64,000 nt of DNA, taken from NCBI GenBank assembly GCA_902774395.1, contig CACYIK010000011.1, positions 62,001 to 126,000 of the forward strand, given 5' to 3'. The DNA comes from an uncultured Bacteroidota bacterium (GTDB lineage Bacteria > Bacteroidota > Bacteroidia > Bacteroidales > P3). Made by a program: the position numbers and the translations under genes. The first letter of the stretch is position 1. Every line of letters starts with the position of its first letter. The notes below the pieces were generated by a model. The model ran no database searches and was not told the DNA's origin. It saw nothing but the letters and a program-made list of their open reading frames with translations. Below are positions 1 through 6,437 of the stretch, one piece after another.

Positions 1-36
1 GGACTTCCTCTTGCCTTCGGCGGGGACTCGTCTCGG

Positions 37-80
37 TTAATTCTTAATTCTTAATTTTTAATTCTTAATTTTCTTAATTG
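37..80. repeat. TTAATTC-type short tandem array
   Basis: The first 269 bases hold no gene I can support. Within them is an AT-rich array built on TTAATTC/TTAATTTT with a period near 7 bp. The unit carries TAA on both strands, so it closes all frames. It belongs to the same class as the other short-period arrays in the window. Confidence 0.6.
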
Positions 81-269
81 ATGGTTAATTCGTGATAATT
101 TATGTTAGTAAAAAGTTGTTTTTGTTGTTTTTGTTGTCTTCAAAAAGAATATCCTGTTGTCTTCAAAAATATACCATGTTGTATTGGGTCAGTTATGGTG
201 AAGGGCCTGGGGAAGGCGCACCATTACTGACAAGATGCTTGTCTTGCTAAAAATCAGGTATGTGAAAAT

Positions 270-1538
270 TTATTCTTGCTCACAGAGGAGCAGCGTGCGG
301 CGGCGACCTACGGTGGTGCCGACGACGAAGTGGTCGCCGCCCTCGCGGAGGCCCAGCTGACGCTGCAGTGTGGCGGCTTCGGCGGGGTAGTTGCGGGTGA
401 CGACATGCGCGCGGCCGTCGGGGAGCAGCGCGGCGAGCTCCTTTCGGCCGCCTTTGACTTCCTGGAGCACACGCAGCACGCGGCCGGGGAAGTCGTCGAC
501 GCGGCGGTCGGCGGTGTAGAGGTGTGTGTTGGGGCCCAGCATCAGCAGTCCATAGCGCTGTGCGAGGAGGCGGTAGGGGCCTGCTTTCATCAGTGCGGCG
601 CCGGGCTCGTAGAGCCAGGCGCCCACGGCATCGCAGAGGTCCGCCTCGGCGGCGGCCTCCTCCGTGCGAGAGAAGGTGAAAGGTTTCGGAGTGTTCTGAT
701 TATTCGGAATACTCTGATTATTCAGATTGACACACACTATTTGTGGCTCCTCGGCGGCATCGCCGCCGAGGAGGAAGAGCACCTCTTTGCACTCGCCCTT
801 GACGGCTACGACATGCACCTCGCTGACGGCGCCGAGCTGGCGGCAGGCGAGGTCGATGTCTATCATGGGGCTAGCCTTGACGAGGAGGCGCTGGCAGCTG
901 CCGCGCAGCAGCGCGAGGTTCGCCAGCAGGTCGGGCGTGCAGTCTTCGAAGGCCGCGACCTTGCGGCCGCGGGCGTCGCGGCGCGCGGGGTCGAGGAAGA
1001 TAGTGTTGAATGATGAGTGATGAGTGATGGATTGTTGGAGCCAGTCGAGGCTGTCGGCGCAGTGGACGTCGACGTTGTCGACGCCGAGGGCGCGGAGGTT
1101 GTGCTCCATGAGGGCGCAGAGCTGCGCGTCGCGCTCCACATAGTCTACGTGCTGCGCTACGCGGGCGAAGGCCAGGGTGTCGATGCCCATGCCGCCCGTC
1201 AGGTCGGCAAAAATTGAAAATTGAGAATTTGCTCCACTTCGGTCGCAGGCCGTGTCTCCTTTGGAGCCAGGCAGGAAAATTGAAAATAGCGAGGCCTTAT
1301 AGTGGGCGGTGACTTCCGACGAGGACTGCTCGCGGTTGAGGCGGGGAGGGTAGAGGTAGTCGGGACAGTCGAGGAGCGACGGCCATTTGTCGCGTGCGAC
1401 GCGTAGACCCTCGATCTGCTGCACCGCCGCGGGCATGTCGATGCCGGGATACCGCGCGGCCGACAGCAGCAGCCGCGCCGTATCCTCCCCCGCGTGCTCC
1501 CAGGCAAACGCTAGTGTCTCTTTGGATAAAGACAACAT
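270..1538 (-). CDS. class I SAM-dependent methyltransferase with THUMP-like domain
   Basis: A 422-residue protein. A SAM-binding segment (DLTGGMGID, about residues 112-120) is followed by an acidic strand end (YVERD) and a catalytic-type FLDPARRD motif. The C-terminal third matches the THUMP-like domain found after this methyltransferase in Bacteroidota, so it probably modifies RNA, but the substrate is not known to me. Three stretches look inserted relative to the fold: about residues 83-110, which repeat FSIF; residues in SITHHSSFN just before the FLDPARRD strand; and an Asn/Gln-rich stretch (NNQSIPNNQNTPKPF). All three are encoded by short-period DNA repeats in an open orientation. The gene is last on the minus strand here, about 100 bp downstream of the nucleotidyltransferase gene start side, separated by an inverted repeat. 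Confidence 0.8.
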   Translation of the reverse strand: MLSLSKETLAFAWEHAGEDTARLLLSAARYPGIDMPAAVQQIEGLRVARDKWPSLLDCPDYLYPPRLNREQSSSEVTAHYKASLFSIFLPGSKGDTACDRSGANSQFSIFADLTGGMGIDTLAFARVAQHVDYVERDAQLCALMEHNLRALGVDNVDVHCADSLDWLQQSITHHSSFNTIFLDPARRDARGRKVAAFEDCTPDLLANLALLRGSCQRLLVKASPMIDIDLACRQLGAVSEVHVVAVKGECKEVLFLLGGDAAEEPQIVCVNLNNQSIPNNQNTPKPFTFSRTEEAAAEADLCDAVGAWLYEPGAALMKAGPYRLLAQRYGLLMLGPNTHLYTADRRVDDFPGRVLRVLQEVKGGRKELAALLPDGRAHVVTRNYPAEAATLQRQLGLREGGDHFVVGTTVGRRRTLLLCEQE

Positions 1539-1552
1539 TAATTATTATTCTT

Positions 1553-1621
1553 AAGACAAGAAAGGACAAGAAAAGACAAATGATGATTTTATTATTGTCC
1601 CTTCTTGTCCTTTCTTGTCTT
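1553..1621. repeat. 20-bp inverted repeat of GACAAGAAAG units
   Basis: Positions 1553-1572 read AAGACAAGAAAGGACAAGAA and positions 1602-1621 are the exact reverse complement, with a 29-bp AT-rich spacer. It lies between the 5' end of the methyltransferase and the 3' end of the nucleotidyltransferase, both on the minus strand. A shorter copy of the same unit occurs at 3749-3775, inside the signal peptide of another gene. It could form a long hairpin in RNA and act as a terminator or stabiliser of the upstream transcript; that is inference. Confidence 0.65.
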
Positions 1622-1635
1622 TAAAAAAATGTCTT

Positions 1636-2526
1636 TTAGTATTCGCCGGCGGCGTGGAGGGCGGCGAGGCGGGCGACGACCATGGGGCGGTCTTCCTTGT
1701 AGGTGACGCCGAACCACTGGGCAGAAGTTTTCAACACCCTCATGGTGGCTTCGCCGTTGGCGATAAAGGTATTGACAGCGAATGGAATATAGTACTCTGA
1801 CTTGAGTTCGGAACCATGTTCCTTGAGGAACATTGTGAATAACTTTTCGCTCTTCTCGAAGTAGTCGGGTGTGAAACCGAAGAGATTCATGCTGACGGTG
1901 GCGTCGGCGGGGAGGGGGTGGAGCGAGCCGTCGGCCTCCTTATAGGCGATGCCGTCGGGGGTGCGTCCGATGGAGGTGCGCTCGGTCATGCCGACGAGGA
2001 GTCCTTGGTCGTCGGTCTGGCAGACGCCGCGGCTGACGGTGCCGTTCTCGCTGAGGGTGTTCTCGAGGCGGTAGCCCACCATGCAGTAGCTGCCCTGCTT
2101 GCCGTCGAGGGTGCGCAGGTGGTCGGCCATGACGCGGAAGGCGTCGCGTCCGTAGAAGTCGTCGGCGTTGATGATGGCGAAGGGCTCGTGGATGGCGTCC
2201 TTGGCCATGAGGATGGCGTGGTTGGTGCCCCAGGGTTTCTCACGACCCTCGGGGACGGTGAAGCCGGCGGGGAGCTTGTCGAGTTCCTGGAAGACATACT
2301 CGACGGTGATGCGGCCGCCGAAGTGGTCGGCGTTGATGTGGCGTTTGAACTCCTCCTCGAAGGAGTGGCGGATGACGAAGACCACTTTGCCGAAGCCGGC
2401 GCGGATGGCATCTTCGATGCTGTAGTCCATGATGATTTCGCCGTGGGGGCCTACGCCGTCCATCTGTTTGAGTCCGCCGTAGCGGCTGCCCATGCCGGCA
2501 GCCAAAACTAATAATGTAGGTTTCAT
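1636..2526 (-). CDS. sugar-phosphate nucleotidyltransferase family protein
   Basis: A 296-residue protein that starts with the NTP-transferase signature LAAGMGSRYGGLKQMD, which places the nucleotide-binding loop in the first 25 residues. INADDFYG near residue 120 matches the metal-binding Asp segment of this fold. The reaction is expected to be transfer of a nucleotide to a sugar phosphate or similar substrate. The specific substrate cannot be told from the sequence, as the usual RmlA or GalU companions are absent. It is 50 bp downstream of tadA on the same strand, and the gap holds an 8-bp period array. Length and start fit the family. Confidence 0.8.
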   Translation of the reverse strand: MKPTLLVLAAGMGSRYGGLKQMDGVGPHGEIIMDYSIEDAIRAGFGKVVFVIRHSFEEEFKRHINADHFGGRITVEYVFQELDKLPAGFTVPEGREKPWGTNHAILMAKDAIHEPFAIINADDFYGRDAFRVMADHLRTLDGKQGSYCMVGYRLENTLSENGTVSRGVCQTDDQGLLVGMTERTSIGRTPDGIAYKEADGSLHPLPADATVSMNLFGFTPDYFEKSEKLFTMFLKEHGSELKSEYYIPFAVNTFIANGEATMRVLKTSAQWFGVTYKEDRPMVVARLAALHAAGEY

Positions 2527-2540
2527 ATTCTATTTTTTTC

Positions 2541-2572
2541 GTTATTACGTTATCTCGTTATCATGTTATCAC
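2541..2572. repeat. GTTATCNC array, exact 8-bp period
   Basis: Four units (GTTATTAC, GTTATCTC, GTTATCAT, GTTATCAC) follow each other with an exact 8-bp period, and a fifth partial unit holds the tadA stop at 2577-2579. On the minus strand each unit carries TAA, so the array stops all three frames in the direction of tadA transcription. Confidence 0.75.
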
Positions 2573-2576
2573 GAGG

Positions 2577-3023
2577 TTATCTCTTTTTCTTAAAGAAGTC
2601 CTTCACGAGGGTGGCGCATTCGTCGGCGCGGATGCCGGAGGTGACTTCGGTCTTGGGGTGCAGCATGGCGGTGCCGAGGCGTTGGAAGCCGCGCTTGGGG
2701 TCGTCGGCGCCGTAGACGATGCGGTCGAGCTGGGCCCATCCCAATGCGCCGGCGCACATGACGCAGGGCTCGAGGGTGACATAGAGGGTGCAGCCAGTGA
2801 GGTATTTGGCGCCGAGGTGGTCGGCGGCGGCGGTGAGGGCCAGCATCTCGGCATGTGCCGTGACGTCGTGGAGCCGCTCGGTCTGGTTGTGGGTGCGGGC
2901 GATGATGCTGTCGCCGGCGACGACGACGGCGCCCACGGGGATCTCGTCCTCGTCGGCGGCACGCCGCGCCTCGCGGAGCGCTTCGCCCATGTAGTATTCG
3001 TCGTCAGGTTGCAGTATTCCCAT
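2577..3023 (-). CDS. tadA: tRNA-specific adenosine deaminase TadA
   Basis: A 148-residue cytidine/deoxycytidylate deaminase-fold protein expected to convert wobble adenosine 34 to inosine in tRNA-Arg. The zinc ligand and proton shuttle are His57 and Glu59 (AHAEM), and the other zinc ligands are Cys87 and Cys90 (EPCVMC). I placed the start at the ATG at 3021-3023 (MGILQPDDEYYMGEALREA), which fits the family length. A longer in-frame reading begins upstream but overlaps the preceding gene and has a composition typical of an antisense shadow. It lies 7 bp after the stop of the upstream LolA-like gene, so the two are probably co-transcribed. Confidence 0.92.
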   Translation of the reverse strand: MGILQPDDEYYMGEALREARRAADEDEIPVGAVVVAGDSIIARTHNQTERLHDVTAHAEMLALTAAADHLGAKYLTGCTLYVTLEPCVMCAGALGWAQLDRIVYGADDPKRGFQRLGTAMLHPKTEVTSGIRADECATLVKDFFKKKR

Positions 3024-3030
3024 GGTGTGG

Positions 3031-3810
3031 TCAGTCTTTGTTGAAGAGTTCGTCGTTGCGGGGTTCGAGGTGCATGGTGGTGGAGAGGACGGTGAGGGTG
3101 CCGGAGCGCATGAAGCTCTCGAGGGAGGGCAGCAGGGCGGGTCCCACGGGGAGGTATTCGTGGAGAATCTTCCATTCGATGTGCGAGGAGCCGGGGCTGA
3201 TCTCGGTGGGGATGTCGTCCTCGCGGTCGGTCTCATAGATGAGGGTGAGGAGTCCGGTGGAGATGTCGAAGAGGTAGTAGCGGTCGAACATCTTGGGGCA
3301 TACCACCTTGACGACCTGCAGGGTGTGGCCGTCGACGACGGTGGTGCCGTTCCAGGTGAGCGTGGCGCCTTTCTCGCGCCAGCGGTAGAGGGGTCCGCGG
3401 AAGTCGTAGCCGCGGAGGAGGTCTGTGATGTCGTCGGCGGAGGTGGCATCCCAGCTGCCGCTGCGGCGGGAATAGCGCCGGTGGCGCTTGTCGCCGTTGG
3501 TGATGAAGCCGTCGTAGCGCTCGCCGCCGTGGAAGAGCTCGACGCGCATCATGCCGTGGGGCTGGTACCAGCGGCGCATGAGGGTGGTGTCGCCGCCCAT
3601 GGTGACGGTGGTCTCGAGGACGAGGAGGCTGTCTTCAGGCAGCTCGTCGATGGCCATGAGGCGCAGGTAGCGGTCGACGACATATTGGGCGGTGTCGTCG
3701 ATGACGAAGGCGTGGTTCTGCGCGTGCGCCGTCATCGGCAGGAGGGTCAAAAGACAAGAAAGACAAAAGAGACAACGAGCAATGGTCCTCAGACTGCGGG
3801 AGGATCTCAT
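3031..3810 (-). CDS. secreted LolA/LppX-like protein, function unknown
   Basis: From the ATG at 3808-3810 the product is 259 residues, starting with a signal peptide (MRSSRSLRTIARCLFCLSCL, then LLTLLPMTAHAQ with likely cleavage after AHA). The mature part is rich in beta strands with the look of outer-membrane lipoprotein carrier folds, for example MGGDTTLMRRWYQPHGMMRV and YLFDISTGLLTLIYE. This is a structural impression, not a match to a named family. The reading frame stays open 72 codons further upstream because the three 69-bp repeats there have a length divisible by three; I regard that part as leader. The neighbours (TPR lipoprotein, DUF4292-like lipoprotein) suggest an envelope role. 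Confidence 0.65.
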   Translation of the reverse strand: MRSSRSLRTIARCLFCLSCLLTLLPMTAHAQNHAFVIDDTAQYVVDRYLRLMAIDELPEDSLLVLETTVTMGGDTTLMRRWYQPHGMMRVELFHGGERYDGFITNGDKRHRRYSRRSGSWDATSADDITDLLRGYDFRGPLYRWREKGATLTWNGTTVVDGHTLQVVKVVCPKMFDRYYLFDISTGLLTLIYETDREDDIPTEISPGSSHIEWKILHEYLPVGPALLPSLESFMRSGTLTVLSTTMHLEPRNDELFNKD

Positions 3811-4004
3811 AACCCCCACACTTCGTGCGGGGTTACTGAGAGAGCGTGCCTCTGGCACGCGTGGAAGGGAGGATCTCATAACCCCCACATTTCGTGCGGG
3901 GTTACTGAGAGAGCGTGCCTCTGGCACGCGTGGAAGGGAGTATCTCATACCCCCCACACTTCGTGCGGGGTTACTGAGAGAGCGTGCCTCTGGCACGCGT
4001 GGAA
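3798..4004 (-). repeat. three tandem 69-bp palindrome-containing repeats
   Basis: Units at 3798-3866, 3867-3935 and 3936-4004 are nearly identical. Read on the minus strand, each has a hairpin GCGTGCC-AGA-GGCACGC followed by a longer hairpin whose core is CCCCGCAC-GAA-GTGTGGGG, closed further by TCTCA/TGAGA. The stems are better on the minus strand, where a mismatch becomes a G-U pair, so an RNA leader role is likely. The first unit overlaps the start codon and first codons of the secreted gene that begins at 3810. I do not recognise it as a named family; it resembles REP-like palindromic elements. Confidence 0.8.
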
Positions 4005-4017
4005 ATATTGTGCTAAT

Positions 4018-4053
4018 ATTTTTCAATTTTCAATTCTCAATTTTCAATTTTTC
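4018..4053. repeat. CAATTTT/CAATTCT array, about 7-bp period
   Basis: Five near copies of TTTTCAA or TTCTCAA in a row. On the minus strand the unit reads GAAAATTGA, giving a TGA per unit. The stop codon (4037-4039) and last residues (KIEN) of the DUF4292-like gene are supplied by this array. Confidence 0.75.
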
Positions 4054-4522
4054 TAAAGGGGAATGTCAGGGTGTCGACGCGTTCGCGTTTCTTGATTTTG
4101 ACGGTGAGGGCGATGCCGAAGCGTCGGGCGAGGTTGGCGATGCGCTGCTCGGCATCGTCGGCCTCGAGGATGTCCTGTAGGTCGGCGAAGGAGATGTCGA
4201 GGCCTGTGCGGCGCTTGACCATGCGGTAGTCGCCGGCGTCGTTGCGTCCGAGGAGCGGTGCGCGGAGCCACACCGAGTCGGGCGTGGCCATGGCGCGGCC
4301 CAGTTCGACGAGCTTGCTGATATTGCACCAGATGACGCTGTCCTTGGCCATGCGCACCTGTCCGTTGAAGGAGAGTCCCTCGCTCTCGCCGGTGAAGGTG
4401 ATGACGGTGTAGGGCCTGGCGGAGGGAGTGCCCGTGGTGGTGACGGGCTTGGTGCTGCAGCAGGCCGTGGCGAGGAGGAAGGCCAGGCAGGCAGCGGCCG
4501 CGGGGAGCAGGTAGTGTCTCAT
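4037..4522 (-). CDS. DUF4292-like lipoprotein, short form
   Basis: A 161-residue protein with a lipoprotein signal (LLATAC, lipid-attachment Cys21). The segment from about residue 36 (YTVITFTGESEGLSFNGQVR, then MAKDSVIW, LGRAMATPDSVWL) follows the pattern of DUF4292 proteins, which pair with a TPR lipoprotein in Bacteroidota and have a LolA-like fold. Typical members are near 250 residues, so the C-terminal half is missing or greatly reduced. The final residues KIEN and the stop come from the adjacent GAAAATT array, which suggests the array truncated the gene. It starts 2 bp after the TPR gene stop, so the two are coupled. The assignment rests on pattern recognition without a search. Confidence 0.6.
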   Translation of the reverse strand: MRHYLLPAAAACLAFLLATACCSTKPVTTTGTPSARPYTVITFTGESEGLSFNGQVRMAKDSVIWCNISKLVELGRAMATPDSVWLRAPLLGRNDAGDYRMVKRRTGLDISFADLQDILEADDAEQRIANLARRFGIALTVKIKKRERVDTLTFPFRKIEN

Positions 4523-4524
4523 GG

Positions 4525-6195
4525 CTATTGGGCTTTGATGGTACGGTAGTGTTCTTTCAGGGTGTCGCTGGAGGGGTTGAGGCGCACAGCCTTCTCGATG
4601 TAGGGCAGCGCCTCGCGGTCACGGCCGAGAAGGTGGAGTATCCAGGCGTAGGTGTCGAGGAAGTTGGCCACCTCGGGTTCCTTCTCGATGGTGCGGCGGC
4701 TCATCTCAAGGGCTTTTTCAAGGTTCAGGTTCTGCTCGGCGAGGTAGTAGGCGTAGTTGTTCAGCGCCTCGATGTCGTCGGGCTGCTGAGCGAGTCGGCG
4801 CTCGAAGGAGGCCCAGGTCTTATCGAGGTGGCCGGCGCGGTAGTGACATTCGGCCTCGAGGGCGTAGCACTGCGACTCGAGGTATCCCTTGGTGAAGCCC
4901 CATTTCATGGCGTCGGCGAGGTGCGCCAGGGCGTCGTCGTAGCGCTTCTCCTCATAGGCCGCCATGGCGAGGAGGTAGTGGGGTAGGGTGTGCATGGGGA
5001 AGAGGCGTGCGGCGCGCTGGGCGCGGTCGGCGAGGCGTGCTTTCTGCGTGGGCTCCTCGGTGAGGCAGATGAGGAGGGCCTCCCACACCTCGTAGCGGCT
5101 GCTGTCGGTGCGGAGGGCCAGGTCGAACTGGTGTGCCGCCTCGGCGTACTTCTCCTGCCGCATGAGCACGTCGCCGTAGAGGAGTGCGAGGTCGGCGCTG
5201 TCATTGCTGTTGGCCATAGCCATGTCCAGGAGTCGGAAGGTGGTGGCGCGACGCGTGTTATAGAACTCCTCCTCGGTGTAGAAGGAGCCCAGGATTTGTA
5301 TCATCGACTTGCTGTCGAGTGCGGGGTTGCGGAATGCCGCCACCATCTCGCTGTCGGCCTCGGCGGGACGTCCCACGGCCTTGTAGTATTCGGCCAGCTG
5401 GATGTGTATGTAGGGGTCGTCGGGGTCGGCGGCGAGGATACGGTCGTAGTATTGCTTGGCTTTGGCGTAGTGGCGCTGCCGCATGTGGCTCTCGGCGAGG
5501 ATGGCCTGGTAGCGTTTCTCGTGGGGCATGGCGTCGGCCAGGGCTTCGACCTCTCGCAGCCCTTTGTCGGGTTTTCCGGCGGCGTTCCATATTTTCTGTT
5601 TCTGGAGCGAGATGGGCTCGCTGACGCCTATCAGGCGTTCCACGCGGTTGAGCACCTCGACGGCTTTGTTGAGGTCGGGCACTTCGAGGTAGGCGTTGGA
5701 GAGTTCGTAGTAGTAGTCGAGGTTCTCGGGGTTGATTTTGACGATGCGCTCCCATGTGGCGGCGTGGGCCTTGGCGTTGTGGCGTTGCTGCTGTATGTGA
5801 GCCAGCGAGAGGAGGTACCAGGTGTTGTCGGGCTGGAGGGTGGCGGCGCGAGCGGCGCAGGCTTCGGCGCTGTCGGTCCATCCGCGAGCGGCGAGGAGGC
5901 GTCCCATCTCGTACCATGCCGCCGCCGCCTTGGGGTCGTCGCGTGTGAGGGCGGCGTAAGCCGCGAGGGCGTCGCCCTCGCGACCCGTGGTCTGGAGGGC
6001 CAGGGCATCGATGAGGCGGCTGTCGGTGGCGAGCTGCTGCTCGGTGACCTCGCGCAGCGGCGCCCGCCGATAGCGGGCGTCGGCACTGTCGGCGGCAGGA
6101 CGGCTGCCGCCGCAGCCCACGGCAACGGCAGTGAGCATCAGTATTATTGTGCCTATTAATATTTTATGTTTATCCATGACGGCGCTGTTTTTCAT
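4525..6195 (-). CDS. tetratricopeptide-repeat lipoprotein
   Basis: A 556-residue protein with a lipoprotein signal (LTAVAVGCGG). The lipidated Cys is residue 28 from the first ATG, or 22 if the internal ATG (MDKHKILIG) is used; the latter gives a more usual signal peptide. The rest is at least ten TPR-type helical repeats, visible as AAAWYEMGRLLAARGW, ENLDYYYELSNAYLEV, PYIHIQLAEYYKAVGR and IEALNNYAYYLAEQN. TPR lipoproteins of this size followed by DUF4292 are a conserved Bacteroidota pair of unknown envelope function. It is the first gene of a minus-strand run reaching tadA and beyond. Confidence 0.85.
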   Translation of the reverse strand: MKNSAVMDKHKILIGTIILMLTAVAVGCGGSRPAADSADARYRRAPLREVTEQQLATDSRLIDALALQTTGREGDALAAYAALTRDDPKAAAAWYEMGRLLAARGWTDSAEACAARAATLQPDNTWYLLSLAHIQQQRHNAKAHAATWERIVKINPENLDYYYELSNAYLEVPDLNKAVEVLNRVERLIGVSEPISLQKQKIWNAAGKPDKGLREVEALADAMPHEKRYQAILAESHMRQRHYAKAKQYYDRILAADPDDPYIHIQLAEYYKAVGRPAEADSEMVAAFRNPALDSKSMIQILGSFYTEEEFYNTRRATTFRLLDMAMANSNDSADLALLYGDVLMRQEKYAEAAHQFDLALRTDSSRYEVWEALLICLTEEPTQKARLADRAQRAARLFPMHTLPHYLLAMAAYEEKRYDDALAHLADAMKWGFTKGYLESQCYALEAECHYRAGHLDKTWASFERRLAQQPDDIEALNNYAYYLAEQNLNLEKALEMSRRTIEKEPEVANFLDTYAWILHLLGRDREALPYIEKAVRLNPSSDTLKEHYRTIKAQ

Positions 6196-6318
6196 GACTT
6201 AACGTAGGTTGCCCTTTTTTATTGCGTCGCCCTGCCGAAAAAGCGCCCGTCGCATCTCTCCCTGCGGAAGGGAATTCATAAAAAAACAAAAAAAACATCT
6301 CATGTGAAAAAAAATGTC

Positions 6319-6326
6319 TATATTTG
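6319..6326 (+). promoter_or_regulatory. Bacteroidota -7 element
   Basis: TATATTTG fits the TAnnTTTG consensus and is followed by the frequent CA. It lies about 110 bp upstream of the T9SS cargo gene at 6438, which has an AT-rich leader. No clear -33 TTTG is seen at the right spacing. Confidence 0.55.
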
Positions 6327-6437
6327 CACTTTGAAACAGTAGGTAAAAAAAGGCTTGAACTATATATAAGATATTGAAACAAAGTTGTTTTAGAATATAA
6401 TTATTCAATTTATTATTAATCTTAAAAGTCAAACAAA

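Noticed and set aside
3811..4026. N-terminal extension of the LolA-like gene across the three 69-bp repeats
   Set aside because: The extension precedes a good signal peptide and is made only of the repeat; the frame is open because 69 is divisible by three.
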